DNA from: Pseudorhodoplanes sinuspersici
Lineage (GTDB): Bacteria; Pseudomonadota; Alphaproteobacteria; Rhizobiales; Xanthobacteraceae
DNA length: 64,000 bases
Reading direction: 5' to 3'
Assembly: GCF_002119765.1 (NCBI RefSeq)
Contig: NZ_CP021112.1
Span: forward strand, 2,350,501 to 2,414,500
Shown: in pieces, positions 1 through 7,722 of the stretch
How positions within the stretch are numbered: the stretch's first letter is position 1
Layout of the letters: every line of letters begins with the position of its first letter
Program-made: the position numbers and the translations under genes
Notes under the pieces: model-generated
Told to the model about the DNA's origin: nothing
Seen by the model: the letters and a program-made list of their open reading frames with translations, nothing else
Databases searched by the model: none

Positions 1-1
1 C

Positions 2-586
2 ATGGTGCGCCTCGCCGTCGGCGCGTTCTGGGGTATCGCGCTCGGCATTCCGCTCGGTATATTGGTCGGCCTTAGCCCGCGAGCGCACACTGCACTATGG
101 CCGCCGCTGCTATTCTTCCAAGCTATTGGCGACATCGCTTGGCTACCGATCCTGGTGATCTGGTTCGGATACGGCCTGACCACCATGACGGTCATCATCG
201 TCTACACGGTAATTTTCCCAGTCGTTCTGAACACTGTGCTGGGAGTCCGTTCGATCCCCATCAACATGCATCGCGCCGCGCTTAGCCTCGGTGCATCGCG
301 CGCTCGCCTGCTTTGGGAAGTAGTGTTGCCGGGCGCACTCCCCAACATCATAACCGGTTTGCGCAACGGGCTTGGCTACGGTTGGCGCGCGCTGATCGCG
401 ACCGAGATTATCGTCGGCACCAGCGGCATCGGCTTTCTCATGTTCGACGCGCGACGCGCCGGGTCGGTCGTTGAGATTCTGCTGGGCATGATCATCCTAG
501 GCATTCTCTGGTACATCGTCGACGGCTGGATCCTTACGCCTATCGAGCGGGCCACCGGACAGCGTTGGGGGCTGGTGACGCGGTGA
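2..586 (+). CDS. ABC transporter permease, SsuC/TauC/NrtB type (5'-partial)
   Basis: Inner-membrane permease of a nitrate/sulfonate/taurine-type importer. About 194 residues are visible, against a usual 250-280, so the N-terminus probably lies left of the window. Hydrophobic segments alternate through the visible part, and the EAA-type cytoplasmic loop that docks the ATPase is seen around residues 91-110 (AALSLGASRARLLWEVVLPG). The stop overlaps the start of the next gene as GTGA, indicating translational coupling with the ATPase. Substrate cannot be read from the sequence; family members carry sulfonates, taurine, nitrate, pyrimidine precursors or riboflavin-like compounds. Family confident, substrate unknown. 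Confidence 0.88.
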   Translation: MVRLAVGAFWGIALGIPLGILVGLSPRAHTALWPPLLFFQAIGDIAWLPILVIWFGYGLTTMTVIIVYTVIFPVVLNTVLGVRSIPINMHRAALSLGASRARLLWEVVLPGALPNIITGLRNGLGYGWRALIATEIIVGTSGIGFLMFDARRAGSVVEILLGMIILGILWYIVDGWILTPIERATGQRWGLVTR

Positions 587-1341
587 AGAATCTAGTCATC
601 CGCAATCTGTCGAAGACATACTTCGACCTCTATGCCGGCACCAACGTCACCGCCGTGCACAATGTATCGCTGGACGTGCAGCAGGGCGAATTCGTCTCCA
701 TCGTGGGGCCGTCAGGGTGCGGCAAGACCACGATCCTCAATATGATCGCAGGGTTTATTCCACACACAGGCGGCGAGATCCTACTAGATGGGCGGCCGGT
801 GAATGGTCCAGGGCCTGACCGCGGCGTGGTGTTTCAATCGTTCGCGTTGTTCCCATGGAGGACCGTGCTTGAGAACGTTGCCTTTGGCCCAAAGATGCGC
901 GGCGTCGGCAAAGTCCAGCGCGAGAAGATTGCGCATGAGTATCTGGCACTTGCCAAACTGACCGAGGCAGCAGGGCGCTATCCTGCAGAGCTGTCGGGCG
1001 GCATGCAGCAGCGTGTAGGGGTGGTCCGCGCGCTGGCGAACGAACCAGATGTGCTGCTGATGGACGAGCCTTTCGCCAGCGTCGACGCTCAGACGCGCAT
1101 GACGCTGCAGGAAGAGCTTACCCGCATATGGCAGGAGAAGCGTCCCACCGTCATTTTCATCACTCATGATGTTTCAGAAGCCGTCTTTCTAGCCAACCGG
1201 GTGGTGGCGCTGTCAAAGGGACGCGTGCTCGAAGAGATTGCAGTGGACTTACCCCGGCCGCGCTCGTGGGAGGCGCTGAACGATGATGCACGGTTTAAGG
1301 AACTGACGGGTCGGGTGCTTCAACTCGTGCGGTCGGCCTGA
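583..1341 (+). CDS. ABC transporter ATP-binding protein, SsuB/TauB type
   Basis: ATPase subunit energising the neighbouring permease. Walker A GPSGCGKTT near residue 46, Q-loop, signature LSGGMQQRVGVVRAL near residue 140, Walker B VLLMDEPFASVD and the H-loop FITHDVSEAV are all present. I chose the GTG at 583, which overlaps the permease stop, rather than a TTG at 565 that would extend into the permease by six more codons. The MQQRVGVVRAL signature and the VFLANRVV stretch are typical of the nitrate/sulfonate class. About 252 residues, normal for the family. Confidence 0.92.
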   Translation: MKNLVIRNLSKTYFDLYAGTNVTAVHNVSLDVQQGEFVSIVGPSGCGKTTILNMIAGFIPHTGGEILLDGRPVNGPGPDRGVVFQSFALFPWRTVLENVAFGPKMRGVGKVQREKIAHEYLALAKLTEAAGRYPAELSGGMQQRVGVVRALANEPDVLLMDEPFASVDAQTRMTLQEELTRIWQEKRPTVIFITHDVSEAVFLANRVVALSKGRVLEEIAVDLPRPRSWEALNDDARFKELTGRVLQLVRSA

Positions 1342-1343
1342 CC

Positions 1344-1667
1344 ATGCTGCGCGATGCGCTCAGATCGCGAAAGGCACACATCCTGCTAGCGGTCGCGGGC
1401 TGCTACCTCGTTTGGCAGCTTTGGCTGACCATCGCCGCACCATACAAGCTTGTAAACTTTGCCGGCGCTCCGGAGAGGGTCAACATAGTCGTCACCCTTC
1501 CGTTTCCACCGGAGCGATTTCACGTCCAACTGTTCCAGACCTACGGCAGGGTGTCTGGGACACAAGAAAACGCCGTTGAAGTTCGGGGAGTGAAACGAGC
1601 GGACCTGACGACCGTTGCCCGCCCTTACTGGGTCACGCGCGTCGAGCCGCTTCAACCAGGAGGATGA
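1344..1667 (+). CDS. Small membrane-anchored protein of unknown function in the ABC operon
   Basis: Not recognised. About 107 residues: a basic N-terminus (RDALRSRKAH), one hydrophobic segment at about residues 12-32, then a soluble tail with no cysteines after the membrane segment and no obvious motif. It starts 2 nt after the ATPase stop and ends 4 nt before the binding-protein start, so it is clearly co-transcribed between ATPase and binding protein. The topology (N-in, C-out) would place the tail in the periplasm beside the binding protein. An accessory subunit or a scar are both possible; the tight spacing favours a translated gene. Confidence 0.55.
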   Translation: MLRDALRSRKAHILLAVAGCYLVWQLWLTIAAPYKLVNFAGAPERVNIVVTLPFPPERFHVQLFQTYGRVSGTQENAVEVRGVKRADLTTVARPYWVTRVEPLQPGG

Positions 1668-1671
1668 TCGA

Positions 1672-2739
1672 ATGCGACGGATTATGTTGCAACTTTGCGC
1701 CTTGCTGCTGCTGCCCTCACTGGCACTGGCACTGGCACAGGCAAAGGATCCCATAAAACTGAAGGTCGGCATGGTTAATGCCGTGGACATGCTGGCGTTG
1801 CCGATTGCAGTTGAGCGCGGCTTCTTCGAAAAATACGGGCTCGATGTGACGATCGCTCGTCCCTACGCCACCGGCATCGATGCACTCAACGCGTTGCAGG
1901 CGGGCGAAACCGACATGGTGCAAGCGGGCGTGCCGGCCATCGGCGCCATTCTGCGCGGCATGGATCTGGTGTTCTTCGGCAATTTCAGCGGCAATGCCAC
2001 CAAGCTCGGCTCTGACGCGACACTCGCGCTGATCGCCGGCAAGGACTCGGGCATAGCCAAGGGCGACCTCAAGAGCCTTAAGGGCAAGAAGATCGCGACC
2101 TCGTTCGGCACGATCAACCATCTCTACATTCTTGGCCTGCTTGAGAAGGCCGGCCTCGCGCCGACCGACGTGACGCTGATCAACACGCCGCCGCCGGAGA
2201 TGAGCGTGGCGTTGCTTACCAAGGGCGTGGATGCGTTTGTGTCCTGGGACCCGGCACCGGTGATCGCCATGAAGGACGTGCCGGGCGCTATCGAGGTCAT
2301 TCGCGGAGGCGATGTCATCTCCTATCTAGGCTTCAATATTGCGCTGAGGCCGTGGGTTGAGAAGAATGGGCCAACGATCGAGAAATTCCTCGCGGCCGTG
2401 TCGGAGGCCGACCAGTGGATGCGTAAAAATCCCAAGCAGGCCGCCGCCATTGGTACACGCTGGATTCCCGGGCTTAAGCCCGACGTTGCGGAGACTGCGA
2501 TGCAGCACAACGTCCAGCAAGTGGACCGCCGGATTTCCGCTCACAACTATCGTGCGCTATGGAAAGCACAGAATACGCTGCAACGGCTGGGCGTGATCAA
2601 GTCGGTTTTCGATGTCAACAAGCATATCGAGCCAAAGTTCATCCTGAACGTGATGAAGACATACCCGGATCTGTTTTCAGACCTGCAGCCCATTCCCACG
2701 GACGTGGCGATTAAACCCGGCTTCGTGTTCAAGCCTTGA
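1672..2739 (+). CDS. ABC transporter substrate-binding protein, SsuA/TauA (NMT1-like) family
   Basis: Periplasmic binding protein for the upstream permease and ATPase. The ATG at 1672 follows an AGGAGG Shine-Dalgarno at about 1658-1663 and begins a signal peptide (MRRIMLQLCALLLLPSLALA). An earlier in-frame TTG at 1615 would put this signal internally and is rejected. The mature part has the NMT1/OpuAC-like layout: a lobe beginning KVGMVNAVDMLALPIAVERG, GIDALNALQAGETDMVQAG, then KGKKIATSFGT and SVALLTKGVDAFVSWDPAP. About 355 residues, normal size. The ligand is unknown. Last gene of the operon; a hairpin follows the stop. Confidence 0.88.
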   Translation: MRRIMLQLCALLLLPSLALALAQAKDPIKLKVGMVNAVDMLALPIAVERGFFEKYGLDVTIARPYATGIDALNALQAGETDMVQAGVPAIGAILRGMDLVFFGNFSGNATKLGSDATLALIAGKDSGIAKGDLKSLKGKKIATSFGTINHLYILGLLEKAGLAPTDVTLINTPPPEMSVALLTKGVDAFVSWDPAPVIAMKDVPGAIEVIRGGDVISYLGFNIALRPWVEKNGPTIEKFLAAVSEADQWMRKNPKQAAAIGTRWIPGLKPDVAETAMQHNVQQVDRRISAHNYRALWKAQNTLQRLGVIKSVFDVNKHIEPKFILNVMKTYPDLFSDLQPIPTDVAIKPGFVFKP

Positions 2740-2744
2740 GCCTC

Positions 2745-2780
2745 AGTTGCCGTGCATGCTGTAGCTGCTGCGCGGCAACT
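2745..2780 (+). terminator. Stem-loop just after the binding-protein gene
   Basis: Perfect 8-bp inverted repeat AGTTGCCG/CGGCAACT with a 20-nt loop, beginning 6 nt after the stop of the binding-protein gene. There is no U-tract, so if it terminates transcription it is not a classic intrinsic terminator. Confidence 0.35.
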
Positions 2781-2955
2781 AAGCTCCTGTAGGACCGACT
2801 AATTGCATCCCTTAAAAAGGTTATGTCGACTCTTGGCACTTCGCGACGCGTCATTGCAATGCGGAATTTGGTCCGTTGTCGAGGCATAGCAGACTCTAGT
2901 GCGCCGTCAGCCCGGCAGATTTATGGGTTCACGGCCTAGTAGAAAGGGCCTGGTC

Positions 2956-2993
2956 CACTGGCACTGGCTGCGAGGGACCGTTGCCATGGATGA
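2956..2993 (+). repeat. Integrase leader repeat (copy 1)
   Basis: The stretch with CACTGG, TGCGAGGGACC and CCATGGATGA immediately before the integrase fragment recurs at 44463-44503 with the same order and spacing. It looks like the conserved 5' leader of one integrase lineage. Confidence 0.5.
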
Positions 2994-3245
2994 TTGAGCG
3001 ACACAAAAGTCCGCAATGCCAAGCCGGCGGAGAAGCAATACGCCATTGCCGACGGCCAGGGTCTCAGCATCCTGGTGCGACCGAACGGGACCAAGTTGTG
3101 GCTCTACCGCTACCGTTTCGGCGGAAGGCGATGTCGTTCCGCACTTTCTCCGGCGTCGGACTCAAGGCCGCGCGCGAAAACTACGACGCCAAACAAGTTA
3201 TTGAATTAGGGAACGCATTGCCTCTGGACGGGGAAGACCCCACCG
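2994..3245 (+). pseudogene. Tyrosine recombinase N-terminal remnant (DUF4102/P4-type arm-binding domain)
   Basis: A TTG-started frame reads SDTKVRNAKPAEKQYAIADG followed by GLSILVRPNGTKLWLYRYRFGG, the typical arm-type DNA-binding N-terminus of P4-like integrases. At about 3125 the frame shifts, and homology continues in another frame as GVGLKAARENYDAKQVIELG up to about 3245. No core-binding or catalytic domain follows; the opposite-strand GMC gene begins at 3372. This is a dead integrase scar marking the left border of the catabolic block. The frameshift and loss of about 80% of the usual 400 residues are seen directly. Confidence 0.75.
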
Positions 3246-3371
3246 CATTCATGTCGGCCGCAGGTCCACCGCTTCAAAACGCCATATGGATAGTAAAAGG
3301 GCAAGCAACGAGAAGCCAATTCAAAATCAACAGACAACGGCAAAAACAAGGGCAGCGCGACGGAAACGTGC

Positions 3372-5015
3372 TCAGAGTCCTGTCGCGGCTGGCAACGGCG
3401 GCCTGCCGGAAATCATGTCCGCCGCTTTCTCGGCGATCATGATCACCGGGGCGTTGGTATTGCCGCCGATCATGCGCGGCATGATCGAGGCATCTACGAC
3501 GCGCAGACCCTCCACCCCGCGCACGCGAAGCTGCGCGTCTACCACGTCGTTTGCATCCGGCCCCATGCGACAGGTGCCGACGGGATGGAAGCAGGTGACT
3601 GAGGTTGCGCGGATATAGTCCTTCAGCGCCTCATCACTCTGCACGCTCGGGCCAGGCCGCAGCTCCTCGCCGCGCACGTGCTGCCAAGCCGGCGCCTCCA
3701 GCACACGCCGTGCAAAGCGCAAACCGCGCACCATATCGTCGAGATCCTCCATCTCGCTGTAGAAGCGCGGATCGATTACCGGCGCGCGGTCGGGATCACG
3801 CCCGGCGAGGGTCACGATGCCGCTGCTGCGTGGCCGCAGGAGCAGCGTCACCAGCCCATAACCGTGGCCGATTCCCACGCGTCCCTCCGGTGTGCGCTCG
3901 GCCGGTAGCAGGATGAACTGGATATCCGGCCGATCAAGATCGGGCCGCGATTTCACAAAGCCGCCTGCATGTAGAATGGTGTTGGCGAGGAGCCCACGGC
4001 GGAACAGTGGATATTGCAGGAAGCTCCACGCAAGCCAGGGCATGGAGCGCAACGACAGGCCATAAGGCATGGTGGTTGGGCTCGAATACTGCACAGCGGC
4101 AGAGATGTGGTCCTGTAAGTTACTGCCGACTTGTGGTGCGTGATGCAGCACGCCGATGCCAAGCTCCTGCAAGGCGGGACCGTTGCCGATGCCAGAGCGC
4201 ATCAGAATCGCTGGGGATGCGAAGGCCCCTGCCGCCAGCACGATCTCGCGCTTTGCCGACAATGACCGCGGCTTGTCGTCTTGCTTGAACTCGACGCGAG
4301 TGGCGCGCCGGTTCTCGAATACGATGCGCGACACCAGCGCGTTGCAGATAATCGTCAGATTGGGCCGCGATCGCGCGTTGCGCAGGAACGCTGTCGCCGC
4401 CGATTCTCGCCGCCCGCGGCGGACAGTCACCTGCCGGCGGCCGAAGCCTTCCTGTTCTTTTCCGTTGAAGTCCGCGGTACGGGCAAGTTGCAACGACTCG
4501 GCGGCCTCGCACATGATGTCGACCAGCGGATTGTAGCTTTCGAGATCGGTGACATTCATCGGCCCGCCGCGTCCATGATAGGGCGAATCCTGAAACTGCT
4601 CGTTGTTCTCTGATTTCCGGAAATAGGGCAGTACGTCCGCATACGACCAGCCCGGATTTCCCCACTTCGCCCAGTCGTCGTAATCGGCGCGATGGCCGCG
4701 CATGTAGATGCTGCCGTTGATCGAGCTTGACCCGCCGAGTACCCGTCCGCGCGGCAGATAGATCGGCCGGTCCGCTGCGTGCTGCTGCGGCGTCGACCAG
4801 TAGCGCCAGTTGAGCCGCGGATGATTGATCAGCCGCATCACGCCGAGCGGAATATGGATCAGCGGATTGCGATCACGCGGCCCGGCTTCGATCAGGCACA
4901 CGCGGATGTCAGGGTTTTCGCTCAGGCGAGCGGCCAGCACGCATCCGGCCGAACCGCCACCCACGATCACGTAGTCGTATCGGTTCTCGCCGGCCTGCGA
5001 CGTCGCGACGGACAT
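3372..5015 (-). CDS. GMC-family FAD-dependent alcohol oxidoreductase (choline dehydrogenase-like)
   Basis: Flavoenzyme of the glucose-methanol-choline family, oxidising a primary or secondary alcohol to an aldehyde or ketone. FAD Rossmann motif GGGSAG at residues 19-24, GMC signature GRVLGGSSSINGSIY near residue 90, catalytic HPVGTCRMG (His about 477) and the second conserved residue in GGNTNAP (Asn about 519). 547 residues, normal. The ATG at 5015 has GGAGGAAT 10 nt upstream; a longer frame to 5075 lacks such a site. It is divergent from the DUF3237 gene. A paralogue lies at 16233-17834 in the same block. Substrate is not deducible; AlkJ-, BetA- and PEG-dehydrogenase-like activities are all possible. 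Confidence 0.9.
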   Translation of the reverse strand: MSVATSQAGENRYDYVIVGGGSAGCVLAARLSENPDIRVCLIEAGPRDRNPLIHIPLGVMRLINHPRLNWRYWSTPQQHAADRPIYLPRGRVLGGSSSINGSIYMRGHRADYDDWAKWGNPGWSYADVLPYFRKSENNEQFQDSPYHGRGGPMNVTDLESYNPLVDIMCEAAESLQLARTADFNGKEQEGFGRRQVTVRRGRRESAATAFLRNARSRPNLTIICNALVSRIVFENRRATRVEFKQDDKPRSLSAKREIVLAAGAFASPAILMRSGIGNGPALQELGIGVLHHAPQVGSNLQDHISAAVQYSSPTTMPYGLSLRSMPWLAWSFLQYPLFRRGLLANTILHAGGFVKSRPDLDRPDIQFILLPAERTPEGRVGIGHGYGLVTLLLRPRSSGIVTLAGRDPDRAPVIDPRFYSEMEDLDDMVRGLRFARRVLEAPAWQHVRGEELRPGPSVQSDEALKDYIRATSVTCFHPVGTCRMGPDANDVVDAQLRVRGVEGLRVVDASIMPRMIGGNTNAPVIMIAEKAADMISGRPPLPAATGL

Positions 5016-5164
5016 GGAACGTATTCCTCCGGCGGCCGGCAGGACCGCATCGCGCCATTGACAGCGTCGTTTCATTTAACAGAATCGCATTCCAAAATTG
5101 AAATGGCAAATCGAGCGTTCTGCAAGGCAGGCGTCTGGAGCGCGAATGTAAGGAGGATGCGCCT

Positions 5165-5638
5165 ATGGATCCGGTGAAACCGACGCTGGAATTCGTTTTC
5201 AGAATCCGGATGCAGCTTGGCATCCGGCAGAAATTTGGTCCGCTTCCGCAGGGCTCAACACGCGGCTTTGTGACCGCCGCCGGCGGCACGATCGAGGGAC
5301 CGCGGCTGAACGGGCGGGTGATCCCCAACAGCGGCGGCGACTGGGCGCTCTACCGCGATGATCACACAGTCGGCTTCGACGCGCGCTATATGCTCGAAGC
5401 CGACGATAACACGATGATCTACATGCTCAACCGCGGCTATCGTCATGCGCCGCCGGACACCGCCGCTCGCATGGAAGCGCTCGACCCGTCGGTCGACCCG
5501 TCGATGTATTACATGCGAGTTGCGCCAAGCTTCGAGACGCCGATCGGGAAGCACGATTGGCTGACGCGTACGGTGATCGTCGGCTCCGCACGGCGAAATG
5601 CGGATCATTCGATCTTTGATTATTATGCGGTGCTTTAA
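5165..5638 (+). CDS. DUF3237 (UPF0311) domain protein
   Basis: About 157 residues spanning a single DUF3237 beta-barrel-like domain: LEFVFRIRMQLG, a GGTIEGPRLNGRVIPNSGGDW core and a C-terminal D-W-L-T-R-T-VIVGSARR stretch, all characteristic of the family. No signal peptide or membrane segment. The start ATG has AAGGAGG about 7 nt upstream. The biochemical role of DUF3237 proteins is not established; they recur beside alcohol and acyl-CoA catabolic genes, as here beside a divergent GMC oxidase. Followed by about 570 nt without a convincing gene. Confidence 0.8.
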   Translation: MDPVKPTLEFVFRIRMQLGIRQKFGPLPQGSTRGFVTAAGGTIEGPRLNGRVIPNSGGDWALYRDDHTVGFDARYMLEADDNTMIYMLNRGYRHAPPDTAARMEALDPSVDPSMYYMRVAPSFETPIGKHDWLTRTVIVGSARRNADHSIFDYYAVL

Positions 5639-5670
5639 AGAGTGAGGCCGGACCACATGTTCGTTCCGGC

Positions 5671-5732
5671 GCAAGCGGGAAACCAGGGACCAAAACGAAG
5701 TCATCAGTTGCAGTCCTGGGTCCCGCTTCGCG
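5671..5732. repeat. Imperfect intergenic palindrome, rhizobial REP-like
   Basis: Arms around GCAAGCGGGAAACCAGGGAC and GTCCTGGGTCCCGCTTCG pair imperfectly around a loop of about 22 nt. The 'CCTGGGTCCC' hairpin form is common between genes in Bradyrhizobium-type genomes, from general knowledge. It could act as a convergent terminator here. Confidence 0.5.
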
Positions 5733-6150
5733 GGTGATGCGCGGAAATGTCGGTCTCGCTCGCGCATCAGCATCACTTCTCAAAATTTCAAACAGCCAAC
5801 CTTCATTATTCTCGCGACGCGTTTCTGCATCCGAGTCACGAAAGAGGGGGGACGGCGCGCCGACAGACGCAGGGCCGTTCCTTGAATGCTGCGCGACTTG
5901 CGCCGCACAGCCGCCTCTCGGCGCACCGTCTTGCAGCGTTTGTTCAGTGCCGGGCCGCGCTTTGCTTCACGCGCCTCTCATCGAAATGAGAAGCGCCGGT
6001 CAGCCAGCTCCTGGCAGGGACTCTTAGTGGTCCCGGGCGGAGCCCCGGCACCGCCCGAGTGCGAGCTTAGCGTCAGCTCGCCCGCAGGCGCCGCGTCCAA
6101 CTCCGCCATGCGAACGCCTCCGGACGGCGCCCCCTCGCGAGTGGGATTTG

Positions 6151-6164
6151 AGGACTATAGTCCT
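6151..6164. repeat. Perfect 14-bp palindrome AGGACTATAGTCCT
   Basis: AGGACTATAGTCCT reads identically on both strands. It sits about 50 nt past the stop of the leftward MmgE/PrpD gene. No gene starts nearby, so an operator role is not obvious. Confidence 0.4.
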
Positions 6165-6212
6165 TAATAGGAATAATGTCAAGTGCCGCGAAGTGGCGAG
6201 TTTTCCGTCGGA

Positions 6213-7613
6213 CTACGAGGCGTGGTGCGCGCCGCCGAACACATCGCGCATATCCGCAAGTTGCCCGATCGAAGCGAGGTGCGCGACGACAGCTTCCGCT
6301 GCATCTGCGTCAACCGGTTGCCGCGCCGAGGCGAGGCAATCCACGAATTTCCATGTCATCGCTTCGCGATCCATCGGGTTGTGCGGATGACCAAGCGGCT
6401 TGATGACCTCGCGCGATAGGGTGCGGCCATCGGCAAGCGCGACCGTCAGCACGCCGCGCGTCGATTGCTCGAATGGCCACGTCGTCTCCACCTCGTGGAA
6501 AATTCGATCCGCAAGCGCGTGCAATCTCGAGTTTTCCAGATTGGTCAACGCAAAGCTGTCGAGCGTGATGCCGCCCTGTGCCAGCGCGATAGCGATTGTA
6601 AACGGCACGCTGAACTTTGCATCGATCGCGGTCTTCGGCCGTCGCTTCTGCCCCGGCGGCTCGCACAGCACCGAAAAAAACGGGCTGATTCTCACGTCGA
6701 TTCGCTCGATCTGGCCGATGGTAAATTTGTTTTCGCGCACTATGGCGAGCACCGCTTCAACAAAAGCATGGGTTCCGCGGCATGATGGCCATGGCTTGAT
6801 GCTGACATTCGCACCCTCGAAAACACTTCCCAGTTTGTCTAGCAGTCGCGGCCCGTCGAATTTTCCGCTCGCGAAATTCGCGTACAGCCCGCCCCGTCCC
6901 TCGATCGGCTCGTCGAAGGCTTCGATACCGCGCTGCGCCAGCAATGCGGCGGTGACGCCGGCCTTGGCGCTAAAGCCGTCGCGGATCGCCCGCAGATGCG
7001 AGGGCGGATGGGAAACCAGCGCATCGCTGAACACGGCCTGGCACGAAGCGAGCGCGAGGCTCTGGACGATCTGTCTTTCAGACAGCTTGAGCAGCTTTGC
7101 CGCGGCCGCCGCAGCGCCGTAAGCGCTGAGCATCGGGATGAAGTAGAAGCCGCGTTTTTCCACGCTTTCGGTCAGGCCGAGCGCGAGCCGGCAAGAGAGA
7201 TCGGCGCCGGTCGCAACCGCCGTCAGAAAATCGCGACCGGTCACGCCGCCGGCCATTTCCGCAACCGCGAGCGCTGCCGGCACCACGGCCGCATGCGGAT
7301 GCACCAGCGTTGCATCGTGCGTATCCTCGAAGTCGAGGGCATGCGCCATCGCGCCATTGGCAAACGCTGCGAAGATCGGAGATGTCTGAAAGCCCCAGCC
7401 GATCACGGTGCTTGTTCCGACGCCGCCGAAAGCGCTGGCCAGCGTGGCAAAGGCCTCGCAGCCTTCGCCAAGGCCGCTCGCCGCGTGCATCACCCCGATT
7501 GCATCGATAATAGACCGCTTGGTGGCTTCGACCGCTTCGGTCGGCAGGTCGTTGTATCGCACCGCGTGAATATGCCGGGCGAGTGCCGCCGAAATCGCGG
7601 ACCGATCATTCAT
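6213..7613 (-). CDS. MmgE/PrpD family protein
   Basis: About 466 residues with the MmgE/PrpD all-helical plus lid architecture: LPTEAVEATKRSIIDAIGVM near the N-terminus, AHALDFEDTHDATLVHPHAAV near residue 90 and a C-terminal DGRTLSREVIKPLGHPHNPM. The family includes 2-methylcitrate dehydratase and cis-aconitate decarboxylase, but most members are uncharacterised. The HPH and DFEDTH residues that line the active site in the family are present. Start at ATG 7613, preceded by GAGGAAC; an upstream frame to 7637 is less likely. Divergent from the ligase gene; the shared 109-nt region carries an IclR-type palindrome and two TTGCGCCGA direct repeats (7641-7649, 7654-7662). Confidence 0.85.
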   Translation of the reverse strand: MNDRSAISAALARHIHAVRYNDLPTEAVEATKRSIIDAIGVMHAASGLGEGCEAFATLASAFGGVGTSTVIGWGFQTSPIFAAFANGAMAHALDFEDTHDATLVHPHAAVVPAALAVAEMAGGVTGRDFLTAVATGADLSCRLALGLTESVEKRGFYFIPMLSAYGAAAAAAKLLKLSERQIVQSLALASCQAVFSDALVSHPPSHLRAIRDGFSAKAGVTAALLAQRGIEAFDEPIEGRGGLYANFASGKFDGPRLLDKLGSVFEGANVSIKPWPSCRGTHAFVEAVLAIVRENKFTIGQIERIDVRISPFFSVLCEPPGQKRRPKTAIDAKFSVPFTIAIALAQGGITLDSFALTNLENSRLHALADRIFHEVETTWPFEQSTRGVLTVALADGRTLSREVIKPLGHPHNPMDREAMTWKFVDCLASARQPVDADAAEAVVAHLASIGQLADMRDVFGGAHHAS

Positions 7614-7700
7614 GATAGTTCCTCGCCCAGCGAGCATGCGTTGCGCCGATTTCTTGCGCCGAATTTAGCAACTCGATATGATGCCATCCAGTGATATGTC

Positions 7701-7717
7701 ATTCCGATAAACGAAAT
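7701..7717. promoter_or_regulatory. Putative IclR-family operator, site A
   Basis: ATTCCGATAAACGAAAT, one of four matching 17-bp palindromes in the block (one mismatch from perfect symmetry). It ends 5 nt before the ATG of the ligase and 88 nt from the divergent MmgE/PrpD start, so binding here could control both. No Shine-Dalgarno is visible for the ligase, which would fit a leaderless transcript. Confidence 0.65.
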
Positions 7718-7722
7718 AGCGT

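Larger units (their letters stand above)
5639..6212. other. Non-coding convergent intergenic region
   Basis: About 570 nt between two convergent genes. It contains an imperfect long palindrome (5671-5732), a GC-rich stretch at about 5890-6140 whose short overlapping frames have no recognisable protein, and a perfect 14-bp palindrome at 6151-6164. I see no gene that I can support. Confidence 0.5.

Noticed and set aside
5089-5104. Fifth IclR-type site ATTCCAAAATTGAAAT between the GMC and DUF3237 genes
   Set aside because: One base shorter spacing and two arm mismatches; not counted, though its promoter position is suggestive.
5886-6167. Short plus-strand frames in the convergent gap
   Set aside because: Low-complexity GC-rich translation, no motif, no ribosome site.
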